A stretch of DNA of 39,041 nucleotides, taken from an uncultured Lachnospiraceae bacterium (GTDB lineage Bacteria; Bacillota; Clostridia; Lachnospirales; Lachnospiraceae). How positions within the stretch are numbered: the first letter of the stretch is position 1; the number at the start of each line of letters is the position of its first letter. Location of the stretch: positions 1 through 39,041 of the forward strand of contig CAJTYJ010000038.1 of the NCBI GenBank assembly GCA_910583895.1, read 5' to 3'. Positions 25,106 through 33,640 of this stretch are shown here, one piece after another. The position numbers were made by a program, and so were the translations under genes. Below the pieces are notes generated by a model that did no database searches, had not been told where the DNA came from, and was given only the letters and a program-made list of their open reading frames with translations.

Positions 25106-27448
25106 TTATTCGGCCAGGTAAATTGCCGCTTTTTTAACAATCTCTTTTACCGCTTCCTCCACGCTGATGCTGTCATTCAGCGCTTTTTGTCCCACCTCAT
25201 ATACGACTTCCTCAATGACTGCATCTCCAGCACATACGGCCGTCACGGACTCTGCCATACGTTTGAGTGCATCAAAATCCTCTTTACCGGACCATTTGAT
25301 ATCCAGGCCGAAGACTTCTCCGTCCGCTCCCGTGGTTCCGATGCTGATGCCTTGGTCTTCCGGCCTTTTATTTTCCCTCAGAGATTCGAAGGATGCCATA
25401 TTGACCGGCAGACCGGTAGATACTTCGATATCCTGCAATTCTCTTCCATACAGAAAGCGGAAGAAATCCCTGGTCAGCTGACTGTCCTTGGAACCGGACG
25501 AAATGCCGATCATCCCTTTGGGAATAAACCCTCCTGTGATCTGTCCCTGCCAGATTCCATAGCTAAAATTCTCTTCCTGGTTTGCCAGCGTGCTGATCAG
25601 ATTAAAACCTCCATCCACCATGCTGTTCACGCCGGCCCCCATCTTCTGCATTCCCATGGCCACGCTGAGCCCGCTGCTGGATATATCTGCAAAATATTCC
25701 ATCGCTCCGCTCCAGTTCAGACTGTTCTCATAGCGCATTTTATATGTGCTCATCTCCTCCTCGCTCAGTCCTGCAGCCTCCGCCTGAAAGATCCGCCTTG
25801 CCTGGGTCAGAAAATCCGTAAGCCTTTCCTCGTCGATGGCCCCCGTCTCTTTCGTGGTCCAGGAGCCGGAACAGACAATCCCCAATATCCGAAGCGTCTT
25901 TTCCTCTGTCGTAAAGTCACTCAGCGTCCCCTTTGGATTCGCTTCCCGAAGCGCCTCCATGGTATCCGCGAGCGTTCTCAGATCTGTCACGCCGTCAATG
26001 GCCTCTTTCTCCCCTGCCAGCAGCGGCAGCCGGAACCGAAGCGGCAGATACCAAAGCTTTCCGTCTTCTGTGCATGATTCTACGATATTGGGAAACAGTC
26101 TATTCTCATCGCCAAAATCTCCCACAAGTTCACTTAAGTCCATAAGCACTCCTTTTTCTTCATAAGAACGCCTTGGCAGTCCGTCCAGTACCAGAAGATC
26201 CGGACCGGAACCGGACATAATCCTCGTGTTCAGGTTCTTGATGGCATCTTCCGAAGTCATGCCGTTTTCCGTATTCATGCCGATTTCATACCGGACATAG
26301 GCTTCCGGGTGCTGTTTCTGGAAAAGACTCACCGCCTGGCGTACCGCATAGTTCTCCGTCAGGCTGTAGATGCTGACCTGCTCCTCCGGGATGGTGGGAA
26401 TGTCCGGATCAAAGGTATACCGGTACAGCTTCCCGTTGGTATAGAGAATGGCAAATTCGTTGTCTGGCAGAACCGCCATACCCGCAAGATTCATCTTGGG
26501 ATCTCCAAGGGAGCTCAGGTTTCCTTCCATGATCTGTTCCACCGCCGTGCCGCCGATCACATGACGATACAGCCCGCTTTCACAGGCAAAACAAATCACA
26601 TCCGCCTGCTCTCCTTCCTCCAGCACCACCGTGTAGGAATCCGAATTGGCCCCCACTTCATCCCCCACATGTTCCGTCAGAAAATCCTGGAGTACCGGAT
26701 CATGATCCACCAGCATCTTTTCCTCTGTATGATAGAAAGTCAGCCCTCTCGAACCGCTGATCACCATATAGGAATCGGTAAAACAGACATAGTTCGACAT
26801 TCCTTCGTTTTCAAACAGCTTTCTGTACTCCTTGCTTTCCGGGTCCATCTCATAGACTTTGCCGCCCATCATATAGACATACAATGTATTGTCTTTCCCA
26901 AACCAGAACTGATGGATGGACTGATCACGGTCCGGTGATTCAAGCTTTGTCGTGTTTCCCTCCGGGTCGACATAGAGATACTGAGGATGGTAGCCGCCCT
27001 CATCTGCCTCCCCGGACCCGTCTGCCGGCGGACTGTAGACAAAAGCCGCCGAACCATTTGGTGCAATCGCCATATGCGCCACGTAGGCTCCCTGAAGCTC
27101 TGACAGCCAGGGCGTGTCTTTTTTGCTCCAGCTCTCTCCCTGGTCATCGGACAGATACATACCCGCTTTTTGCTCTAAAATCACTAACTCTCCGCTTTCC
27201 ATCCTCTGCAGACACATCTTAGGATAATTATTTACAGCGATCTCATCCGGCAGGATGATTTCTTCTTCCAGGTAGCGGCCCATACTGCGCTCCTGGTTCT
27301 CCTCCTCTGCCGGTGCCCCGTCTTCGCCGGCCGGCTGCTCTTTGGGCCCCGGATCCTGTATCTCCTGATCTTTTCCCCCACAGCCCTGCAAAAACAGCAT
27401 GACACCCAGAAGCAGACATGCGGTCAAACGAATACCTCTTTTTTTCAC
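25106..27448 (-). CDS. Lipoprotein fusing a beta-propeller-like sensor to a solute-binding domain (copy 1)
   Basis: This 780-residue paralogue of the next gene has the same order. It has a lipobox FLQGC (Cys23), a Pro/Glu-rich linker, the shared SMGRYLE motif, an Asp box SDDQGESW (100-107), about 250 residues of propeller-like repeats, and a solute-binding domain from about 360 (IYSLTENYAVRQAVSLFQKQHP, then GSGPDLLVLDGLP). Both copies end in a conserved E-I-V-K-K-A-IYLAE tail. I prefer GTG 27448 (MKKRGIRLTACLLL) because AAGGAG lies upstream and the signal peptide then has normal length; ATG 27478 has no such site. The two copies have diverged widely, so they probably bind different ligands or form a pair. 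Confidence 0.85.
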   Translation of the reverse strand: MKKRGIRLTACLLLGVMLFLQGCGGKDQEIQDPGPKEQPAGEDGAPAEEENQERSMGRYLEEEIILPDEIAVNNYPKMCLQRMESGELVILEQKAGMYLSDDQGESWSKKDTPWLSELQGAYVAHMAIAPNGSAAFVYSPPADGSGEADEGGYHPQYLYVDPEGNTTKLESPDRDQSIHQFWFGKDNTLYVYMMGGKVYEMDPESKEYRKLFENEGMSNYVCFTDSYMVISGSRGLTFYHTEEKMLVDHDPVLQDFLTEHVGDEVGANSDSYTVVLEEGEQADVICFACESGLYRHVIGGTAVEQIMEGNLSSLGDPKMNLAGMAVLPDNEFAILYTNGKLYRYTFDPDIPTIPEEQVSIYSLTENYAVRQAVSLFQKQHPEAYVRYEIGMNTENGMTSEDAIKNLNTRIMSGSGPDLLVLDGLPRRSYEEKGVLMDLSELVGDFGDENRLFPNIVESCTEDGKLWYLPLRFRLPLLAGEKEAIDGVTDLRTLADTMEALREANPKGTLSDFTTEEKTLRILGIVCSGSWTTKETGAIDEERLTDFLTQARRIFQAEAAGLSEEEMSTYKMRYENSLNWSGAMEYFADISSSGLSVAMGMQKMGAGVNSMVDGGFNLISTLANQEENFSYGIWQGQITGGFIPKGMIGISSGSKDSQLTRDFFRFLYGRELQDIEVSTGLPVNMASFESLRENKRPEDQGISIGTTGADGEVFGLDIKWSGKEDFDALKRMAESVTAVCAGDAVIEEVVYEVGQKALNDSISVEEAVKEIVKKAAIYLAE

Positions 27449-27502
27449 TTCTCGATTCACTCCTTCCATAATCATCATTCCCGTCAGAATCCGTCCTTTT
27501 CT

Positions 27503-28075
27503 TCAGCGCACAAAAACATCTATCTGTATCTGATCCGCCTGAAGATTTCCATCTCCTTCACGAACACCCCAGATATTTACCAGCACACCCTTTTTCAGAT
27601 CGTCGATCCCTGCGTCCGTGTCCTCGTATCTTGCTCCATTATCGTAGATGGTCCTGATATAAATATCCGTATTTTCATCATAGGTGACAACCACCTTTTC
27701 AATATCCGAATCATCCGCATCCGGCGCCGGAGCTACCATAATCTGGCCTCCGTCTTCCACCTCTTCGGTAATCGACTTCACAACCGTGAACCGTCCGTCC
27801 TCCATCTCTTTGATCTCTCCGACCAGGTCTTCTGCCCCTTCTTTTCGCTCCCGTGTCCCGGTGCCGGTTTCTTTCTCCGAATTCAAAGCACCTTCTTCTG
27901 TTTCTTCCGGGTCATCCGCATCCGGCGTCTCCTTTGGTTCTTCCTGGCTTTCATCCAAAGGCTCTGTCTGTTCCTCTTCGGAAGAAAGATTCTCTGACCC
28001 GCATCCATACATGGTCAGACTCATGGTACCGCAAAGTCCCAGAATCAACAACCATCTTTTAGCCTGTTTTTTCAT
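27503..28075 (-). CDS. Small acidic lipoprotein with DUF5666-like domain
   Basis: A signal peptide ends at lipobox TMYGC (Cys25). About 60 strongly acidic, low-complexity residues follow, then a beta-rich domain (about 85-190). That domain reads VGEIKEMEDGRFTVV, EKVVVTYDENTDIYI, LKKGVLVNIWGVREGDGNLQADQIQI. The G-x-I start, the K-x-G-x-x-V-x-x-x-G centre and the A-x-x-I end resemble DUF5666, an OB-fold-like domain. ATG 28075 has AGGAGG upstream; an ATG at 28126 overlaps the promoter region. It is the first gene of the operon and 54 bases ahead of solute-binding copy 1. It may be an accessory surface factor; no activity can be assigned. Confidence 0.78.
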   Translation of the reverse strand: MKKQAKRWLLILGLCGTMSLTMYGCGSENLSSEEEQTEPLDESQEEPKETPDADDPEETEEGALNSEKETGTGTRERKEGAEDLVGEIKEMEDGRFTVVKSITEEVEDGGQIMVAPAPDADDSDIEKVVVTYDENTDIYIRTIYDNGARYEDTDAGIDDLKKGVLVNIWGVREGDGNLQADQIQIDVFVR

Positions 28076-28111
28076 CCTGTTCTCCTCCTGCTTCCTGTAT
28101 TCGATGGCCCT

Positions 28112-28144
28112 ATCATAACAGATCAATCTCTAAGTAATCTCTAA
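28112..28144 (-). promoter_or_regulatory. Operon promoter with perfect tandem regulator box
   Basis: On the minus strand TTAGAGATT occurs twice (28144-28136 and 28133-28125), starts 11 bases apart. It is followed after exactly seven bases by the -10 TATGAT (28117-28112). The box replaces a normal -35, as in activated PhoB-type promoters. Confidence 0.75.
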
Positions 28145-28187
28145 AATCTGCTGCAAAAAAACCGAAAAATTCTCTTTTCCTCTTTTT

Positions 28188-28220
28188 TTAGAGATTCCTT
28201 CCAGATTTTTGTGCTATACT
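28188..28220 (+). promoter_or_regulatory. TCS 3 promoter with matching regulator box
   Basis: TTAGAGATT (28188-28196) and TTCCAGATT (28199-28207) repeat with an 11-base period. Exactly seven bases separate them from the -10 TATACT (28215-28220). The architecture mirrors the opposite-strand promoter at 28112-28144, so positive autoregulation is likely. Confidence 0.7.
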
Positions 28221-28333
28221 AAAACGAAAGAAAAAGTTGCTTTTCACCCCTCATTCCACGATTCGCCCATCCGTGCGTTCCGTTCAGACAGAAAGATGTG
28301 AAAAACAATGGAAAGGAAAGACTTCAGAATATT

Positions 28334-29002
28334 ATGCGAATCCTGCTTGTCGAAGACGACGAAACACTGAATCATTCTCTTGCCTTCCAGCTGGAAGCAG
28401 AGGGCTTTCTGGTGGACACCTGCCGGGACGGAGAGGAAGCCCTCTACTATATGGAAGAGCATATCCATGACCTGGTTCTCCTGGACCGGATGCTCCCTCT
28501 GCTAAGCGGCACCCAGGTGCTGGAACGTATGCGGGCCCAGGGGGATCAGACGCCGGTTATCCTGATCACAGCGCTAGGTACCTTGGATGATAAGGTCACC
28601 GGGCTGGATCTGGGCGCGGATGACTATCTGGTCAAACCGTTTGCTTTCCAGGAGCTGATGGCCAGGATCCGCTGCGTGACCCGCCGTCCAAGAAAACTTC
28701 TGCATCACGAACAGCTTTCTCTTGGAAATATCACCTACCGCCTGGCAGACAACACACTGACCGGACCCCTTTGCACCTGCAGCGTATCCGGCCGGGAAGG
28801 AAATCTTCTGGAAGCCTTTCTGCGCAGCCCTGGGCAGACCCTTTCCCGTACCCTCCTGCTGACCAAAGTGTGGGGGATGGACAGCGATGTGGAAGAGGGG
28901 AATCTGGATAACTATATTCATTTTCTGCGCAGACGTTTGAAGACTGTGGGAAGTTCCGTCCGGATCCGCACAGTCCGGGGTGTGGGCTACTGTATCGAGT
29001 GA
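28334..29002 (+). CDS. OmpR/PhoB-family response regulator (TCS 3)
   Basis: The receiver domain carries D8/D9, phospho-acceptor D51 (LVLLDRMLP), T in LITALG and K in YLVKPFAF. The winged-helix domain ends with the recognition helix NLDNYIHFLRRRLK and VRGVGYCIE. Its 222-residue length is normal. I chose ATG 28334, which begins the receiver directly. An in-frame GTG at 28298 would add 12 residues and is possible because GGAAAGG sits between the two. It is divergent from the lipoprotein/solute-binding operon and shares its 11-base repeat boxes, so it is the likely activator of that operon. Confidence 0.9.
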   Translation: MRILLVEDDETLNHSLAFQLEAEGFLVDTCRDGEEALYYMEEHIHDLVLLDRMLPLLSGTQVLERMRAQGDQTPVILITALGTLDDKVTGLDLGADDYLVKPFAFQELMARIRCVTRRPRKLLHHEQLSLGNITYRLADNTLTGPLCTCSVSGREGNLLEAFLRSPGQTLSRTLLLTKVWGMDSDVEEGNLDNYIHFLRRRLKTVGSSVRIRTVRGVGYCIE

Positions 29003-29017
29003 CAGGAGGCGTCGGCA

Positions 29018-30295
29018 GTGTTTAGAAAAGTCCATCTTCGCCTGGCTCTTTTATGCGCGGGCATCACCATCTTCATTCTCTTTGTCATGTCCTGCGGATA
29101 CCTCATAGTCTCCGAGCAGGGTTTAAAAAACAGCGGTTTTCTCTCCTTTCAAAGTGATATGAATACCCTGATCCGCACCCTGGATGAGCAGACCATCATC
29201 ACCCACGAATGGCTGGCAAGAACCGAAGCTAACGGGCGGTATCTAATCAACGTTGTTGACAACGGAGTTCCTTTTCTGTACAATGAGCGCTACTCTTCGG
29301 AACAAAAAGAGCTTTTTGCATCGGCCTGGGATTATTATAATCATACCTTCGCAGCAGAACCTGCAGTATCTGCTTCTGATACTTTTCACACAGAATTTGC
29401 CTTTTCTTCCGCCGGCAGAGGAGCCGACGACTATTACGCCTGTGTTGTCACTTCTCAAAGGCACAGTGGTACCTTTCAGATCATGATTCTCTGCTCCATG
29501 GAACCTCTCCTTGTACAGATCAGGACCCAGAGATTTTTGTTTCTTCTTATGGATCTGGCGGCCTTTGGCGTACTTGCGCTGTTCTCCTGGTATTTTACCA
29601 AAAGAATCTTACAGCCGCTGGAAGAAAACCAGCGGCGGCAGAATCAGTTTATCGCTTCTGCTTCCCACGAGCTGCGCACACCTCTGGCCGTAATTCTCTC
29701 CTGTGCCTCCGCCTCCGGCAAGGCTTCCGAAGCAGAACGACAGTCTTTTCTGGATTCCATCCAGTCGGAAGGACTGCGCATGTCCAGACTCATCGAAGAT
29801 ATGCTGATGCTTACCCGGGCGGATCGTTACCGCTGGACGATTCAAAAGGAACCGACAGAACTGGACACCCTGCTTTTGGACACCTTTGAAGCCTTTGAAC
29901 CGGTGGCAAAGGAAAACGGCATCCGTTTCCTGATCACCCTTCCAGAAGATGCCGTCCCTTCGGTCCTTTGTGACCCCGAACGGATCCGGCAGGTGCTTGC
30001 CATTCTTCTGCACAACGCCTTCAGTTATACCAAAAAAGGCGGATTTGTCCGCCTTTTGCTTACACATGATGGAAAATCGGCAAAACTTGCCGTGAGCGAT
30101 ACGGGAATCGGCATCCCCGACGAAGAAAAGAAAAAAATCTTTGAACGTTTTTACCGGGCTGATGAGGCCCGAAGTGAAAAAGGACATTTTGGACTGGGAC
30201 TGTGCATTGCCGCCGAGATCGTAAACGCTCACCACGGACGAATCCTGGTGGAAGACACCCCGGGCGGGGGGAGCACCTTTACTGTGGTGCTGTAG
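29018..30295 (+). CDS. Sensor histidine kinase (TCS 3)
   Basis: The 425 residues comprise a first span (about 9-31), an extracytoplasmic domain of about 135 residues, a second span (about 172-194) and a cytoplasmic kinase. HisKA has phospho-acceptor H217 (SASHELRTPLAV). HATPase motifs are the N-box LLHNAFSYTKKGG, G1 DTGIGIP, F-box IFERFYR and G2 FGLGLCIA. The start is GTG 29018 with AGGAGG eight bases upstream. The external domain has several Tyr and Asp residues but no family I can name. It may read a signal directly or through the surface propeller lipoproteins encoded opposite. Its stop is three bases from the end of the convergent gene. Confidence 0.9.
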   Translation: MFRKVHLRLALLCAGITIFILFVMSCGYLIVSEQGLKNSGFLSFQSDMNTLIRTLDEQTIITHEWLARTEANGRYLINVVDNGVPFLYNERYSSEQKELFASAWDYYNHTFAAEPAVSASDTFHTEFAFSSAGRGADDYYACVVTSQRHSGTFQIMILCSMEPLLVQIRTQRFLFLLMDLAAFGVLALFSWYFTKRILQPLEENQRRQNQFIASASHELRTPLAVILSCASASGKASEAERQSFLDSIQSEGLRMSRLIEDMLMLTRADRYRWTIQKEPTELDTLLLDTFEAFEPVAKENGIRFLITLPEDAVPSVLCDPERIRQVLAILLHNAFSYTKKGGFVRLLLTHDGKSAKLAVSDTGIGIPDEEKKKIFERFYRADEARSEKGHFGLGLCIAAEIVNAHHGRILVEDTPGGGSTFTVVL

Positions 30296-30298
30296 CCT

Positions 30299-30937
30299 CT
30301 ACAAGCGGTCTAAAAGGTCTGCAATCAGGCATCCCACCGTCTCGTAGTGCACAAAATCCGTCACACACTGGTCCACCAGAATCTGGACTCTGGCAGGAAA
30401 ATCCTCGTCCTGATCCCAGAACACCAGGCGCAGAGGAACCTGGGGAAACGCCCTGAATTCGAAAGCTGCATCCCCGGCCTTTATTTCCTGTCCTCCCGCG
30501 GACAGGCAGGCCTTTCTTAACTCCTCTGTCTTTCCCTCATACATTTTTTCAAAGGGAGACAAAAGGGGATCTTTGACGGATGGATTTCGGCTTACCACGC
30601 CGTCGATGGTGTGGCTTGGCACCCATTTGCCCGAGACAACCGGCAGATCCCTGGTATAGTACAGAAGATGGTAGACCGCCATTGCTTCGTTAAAGTAAAG
30701 CTCTTCGGTCCACTCGTCCCCGCTCCGGCGCATAAGTACACCATCTTTTAATCGCAGCCGATAGGGGCACTGATAATAATTCAGATACAGATATGTTTCA
30801 TCCGCCTCAAGACAGAGGATTCTGGCGATTCTAGCCGGATCATAACCGGTAAACTCCTCCTGCCACTGCCGGCACACCACCTCGTGACTGGCGAAAAGAA
30901 CGCCTCTGCTCTGAAAGGCATGATAATTGACACTCAT
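30299..30937 (-). CDS. DUF3786-domain protein
   Basis: This 212-residue soluble protein matches DUF3786, visible in the C-terminal signature PLRLVFWDQDEDFPARVQILVD near residues 172-193 and the strand pairs before it. Such proteins occur in anaerobes, often near corrinoid or redox genes; the function is unknown. ATG 30937 is two bases after the acylphosphatase stop with AAGGAG ten bases upstream, so the pair is translated together. A longer reading from 30991 lies inside the acylphosphatase gene and is rejected. Confidence 0.75.
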   Translation of the reverse strand: MSVNYHAFQSRGVLFASHEVVCRQWQEEFTGYDPARIARILCLEADETYLYLNYYQCPYRLRLKDGVLMRRSGDEWTEELYFNEAMAVYHLLYYTRDLPVVSGKWVPSHTIDGVVSRNPSVKDPLLSPFEKMYEGKTEELRKACLSAGGQEIKAGDAAFEFRAFPQVPLRLVFWDQDEDFPARVQILVDQCVTDFVHYETVGCLIADLLDRL

Positions 30938-30938
30938 T

Positions 30939-31208
30939 CTACCATTTCTCCTTAAATTCCCGCTCTTCTTTCCGTTCGATTGTTTCCTCATCCATCCGCT
31001 TAATCTGGATAAACCGCTGACTGTGCAGATACAAGAGAAGAGCCGCTATGGCCTCTGCATCTCCTTGTACCTCCATCTCCACCGTCCCATCATAGCAGTT
31101 GCGAACCCAGCCGGTCAGTCCCAGTAACCGCGCCTTGTAGGTAGCGTGATACCGAAAGCCCACACCCTGCACTTTTCCGTAAAAACGAATATGTTTTCTG
31201 ACGTTCAT
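30939..31208 (-). CDS. acyP: Acylphosphatase
   Basis: This 89-residue enzyme hydrolyses acyl phosphates such as acetyl phosphate or 1,3-bisphosphoglycerate. The family motif VQGVGFRYH supplies the phosphate cradle and catalytic R19. GWVRNCYDGTVEMEVQG supplies the catalytic N37 and the strand pair. The length is that of a full acylphosphatase, with a slightly longer charged tail (ETIERKEEREFKEKW). It lies downstream of the tRNA gene and its terminator and upstream of the DUF3786 gene, with which it forms a two-gene unit. Confidence 0.95.
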   Translation of the reverse strand: MNVRKHIRFYGKVQGVGFRYHATYKARLLGLTGWVRNCYDGTVEMEVQGDAEAIAALLLYLHSQRFIQIKRMDEETIERKEEREFKEKW

Positions 31209-31254
31209 ATCTCATCCTTTCTGTTTCAGCAACTTCAGATTCATTGCATGGGAG

Positions 31255-31284
31255 AAAAAAAGGTGGCTGAAAAAGCCACCTTTT
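31255..31284 (-). terminator. Terminator of the tRNA-Val gene
   Basis: On the minus strand AGCCACC (31280-31274 region) pairs with GGTGGCT (31268-31262) around a short loop, and seven T follow (31261-31255). It starts three bases after the tRNA 3' end. Confidence 0.85.
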
Positions 31285-31286
31285 GA

Positions 31287-31359
31287 TGGAGATAGCAGGA
31301 CTCGAACCTGTGACCCTCTACACGTCAAGCAGATGCTCTCCCAGCTGAGCTATATCTCC
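31287..31359 (-). tRNA. tRNA-Val (anticodon GAC)
   Basis: The 73-base sequence folds as a cloverleaf. The acceptor GGAGATA pairs with TATCTCC. The D-arm is AGCTCAGCTGGGAGAGC. The anticodon arm TCTGC-TTGACGT-GTAGA gives anticodon GAC. The T-arm carries GGTTCGAGTCC. The discriminator is A, and CCA is not encoded. It stands alone with its own promoter and terminator. Confidence 0.95.
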
Positions 31360-31367
31360 ATGAGAAG

Positions 31368-31396
31368 AGTATACCACAGCCTTGGACAAATTACAA
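31368..31396 (-). promoter_or_regulatory. Promoter of the tRNA-Val gene
   Basis: On the minus strand TTGTAA (31396-31391) and TATACT (31373-31368) are exactly 17 bases apart, eight bases before the mature tRNA 5' end. Confidence 0.65.
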
Positions 31397-31405
31397 ATCT
31401 TTTTT

Positions 31406-33631
31406 TCAGCAGACCTTCAGTTTTCCATCCTCCAAAAGAAGCGTGCATTTTCCGCCTTTTTTCAGCCTGCCGAACAGCAGAAGATCCGCCAGCAGCGGCT
31501 TTATCTCACCGGCGATGACCCGGTCGATCTCCCGGGCGCCGTATTCTCTGGTGATGCCGTTGCTCCTTACATACTCTGCCGCCTGGGGCGTAACCGTAAG
31601 CTCCACCTTGCGGACCGACAGCTTCTGCTGAAGTTCCGACAGCTTCTTCCAGGTTATCTTCTCTGCCATGGCTTCATCCATGCCGTGGAAGAGAACGATC
31701 CTGCTGAGACGGTTGCGAAACTCCGGCTGAAAAGTCTGTTTCACAGCCTCCATCAACGCATCCATATTCATCTCCGCACTGCCAAAACCGATCCGGCTTT
31801 TGCCGATTCTGCTGGCACCGGCGTTGGACGTCATGATCAGAACGATATTGCGGAAGTCCGCTTTCCGCCCCTGATTGTCGGTCAGCGTCGCATAATCCAT
31901 CACCTGCAGAAGCACATTAAAGATGTCCGGATGGGCCTTCTCGATCTCATCCAGCAGAAGAACCGCATGGGGATGCCTTCGGATCTCCTCCGTGAGAATA
32001 CCGCCCTCTTCATACCCCACATAGCCGGCCGGTGCCCCGATCAGCTTTGCTACGGTATGCTTCTCTGCATATTCACTCATATCGAACCGGAGAAACGTGA
32101 TTCCAAGCTCTTCGGCCAGTACTTTGGCCAGTTCTGTTTTCCCCACACCGGTGGGACCTACAAACAGGAAAGATGCCACCGGCTTGTTCTCCTCGTTTAG
32201 GCCTGCTCTTGAGAATTTCACCGCATTGACCACCTGCGCTGCTGCTTCTCCCTGTCCGAAAATCTTTGTTTTCAGTTTCTTTTCCAACAGCTTGAGCTTC
32301 TCCGTCTCGCCCTTTTCCACTGTCTGAGCAGGAATACTGCAGGTTTTGGACAGCACTTCGTCAATCAGCGCCTTACTTACCGTCTGAGTTTTCTGTTTCA
32401 GCGGATGAAGTCTTCGGTATGCTCCGGCCTCATCGATCAGATCGATGGCCTTATCCGGGAGAAAACGTTCGTTGACATACCGGCTGCTCACTTCCACCGC
32501 ATGTTCCAGAACGCCGTTTCCGTATCGTACCCCGTGAAACTGCTCATATCCGGGCTTTAACCCTTTTAAGATCTCCACCGCTTCTTCCCTGGACGGTTCC
32601 TTGATGTCTACCTTCTGGAACCGCCGCACCAGGCTTTGGCTGCCCAGGATGTGCTTTTTATATTCTTCATACGTAGTGGCACCGATAAACCGGATATGTC
32701 CGGCTGCCAGATACGGTTTCAGCAGATTCGCCACATCCAGGCTTCCGCCGTTCACCGCTCCGGCCCCCACGATGTTGTGCATCTCATCCAGATAGAGAAT
32801 CGGCAGCGGCTCTGTTGCCAGTCCGTCCATAATCTCCTTAAACCGCTTTTCAAATTCCCCACGGTACTGAGTCCCAGCCAAAAGTCCCCCCAAGTCCAGA
32901 GCATACACCACGGCTCCCCGGAGGGGTTCCGGAACCTGATTTTCCAGAATCCCACGGGCCAGTCCGTAAGCCAGGGCTGTCTTGCCCACTCCCGGCTCTC
33001 CGATATGGAGGACATTATTCTTATCCTTCCGGCAGAGAATCTGAATGGTCCGGTCCAGCTCTTCGGCCCGGCCAATCAATGGATTCTGCCTTCTGCAGGT
33101 CTCATTCATATTTTCCAGAAAGCTTTTCCATCGGGGTTCTCCTTCTTCCTGCGAATCGCCCGGCTCCTCCTCTTCGAATACCGGAATCCTGCTGCGCTCA
33201 TTGGAAAGGCTCTCTCTGGACATCTCTCCCAATACTTCCATCAGATCCACTTCCTGGCTTGCCATATAGTAGAGACCAAAATTATCCGAAAGCCGCATCA
33301 AAGCTGCCAGAAGATGGCTCACTTCCACGGCATCCCGGCTGCTGCTCTTTGCCTGTTCCGATGCCATACGAAAGACCTGTTCTGCATCCAGCGTCACCTG
33401 CGGAGCAGTCTGCTCCGGTGCCCTCCCGGCCTGTTCCCTTAGAAAAGCAAGCAGATCCTGACGAAGCTTTTTTACTTTTCCGCCGAAAGCCTCATACTCC
33501 CTTTGAAAATCCTCATCGAAGGTCATCCCATAGATCATATGTTCCGGCATAAAATACCGATGATGCTCTTCCTGCGCAAGTACAATGGCCCGTGTCATCA
33601 CCTTATGCATTTTCTTCGTAAATTCCATCAT
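31406..33631 (-). CDS. clpA: ATP-dependent Clp protease ATP-binding subunit ClpA
   Basis: The 741-residue unfoldase threads substrates into ClpP. The N-domain (1-150) precedes two AAA+ modules. D1 has Walker A GEPGVGKTA and Walker B LYLDEMHNIVG. D2 has Walker A GPTGVGKTE, Walker B VLLLDEIEKAHPD and sensor segment LIMTSNAG. The ClpP-docking loop is seen as RIGFGS after the D2 core. There is no long middle domain, which separates it from ClpB and ClpC. AGGAGG is five bases before ATG 33631. The preceding gene is its adaptor ClpS, nine bases away. ClpP itself is not in the window. Confidence 0.95.
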   Translation of the reverse strand: MMEFTKKMHKVMTRAIVLAQEEHHRYFMPEHMIYGMTFDEDFQREYEAFGGKVKKLRQDLLAFLREQAGRAPEQTAPQVTLDAEQVFRMASEQAKSSSRDAVEVSHLLAALMRLSDNFGLYYMASQEVDLMEVLGEMSRESLSNERSRIPVFEEEEPGDSQEEGEPRWKSFLENMNETCRRQNPLIGRAEELDRTIQILCRKDKNNVLHIGEPGVGKTALAYGLARGILENQVPEPLRGAVVYALDLGGLLAGTQYRGEFEKRFKEIMDGLATEPLPILYLDEMHNIVGAGAVNGGSLDVANLLKPYLAAGHIRFIGATTYEEYKKHILGSQSLVRRFQKVDIKEPSREEAVEILKGLKPGYEQFHGVRYGNGVLEHAVEVSSRYVNERFLPDKAIDLIDEAGAYRRLHPLKQKTQTVSKALIDEVLSKTCSIPAQTVEKGETEKLKLLEKKLKTKIFGQGEAAAQVVNAVKFSRAGLNEENKPVASFLFVGPTGVGKTELAKVLAEELGITFLRFDMSEYAEKHTVAKLIGAPAGYVGYEEGGILTEEIRRHPHAVLLLDEIEKAHPDIFNVLLQVMDYATLTDNQGRKADFRNIVLIMTSNAGASRIGKSRIGFGSAEMNMDALMEAVKQTFQPEFRNRLSRIVLFHGMDEAMAEKITWKKLSELQQKLSVRKVELTVTPQAAEYVRSNGITREYGAREIDRVIAGEIKPLLADLLLFGRLKKGGKCTLLLEDGKLKVC

Positions 33632-33640
33632 CCACGCCTC

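Noticed and set aside
25187..26077. Plus-strand 296-codon frame opposite solute-binding copy 1
   Set aside because: No recognisable motif and no ribosome binding site. The minus strand encodes a protein paralogous to its neighbour.
28298..28333. GTG start for the TCS 3 regulator
   Set aside because: It would add 12 residues before the receiver fold and would place the purine-rich stretch inside the coding region. ATG 28334 begins the domain directly, though this is not certain.
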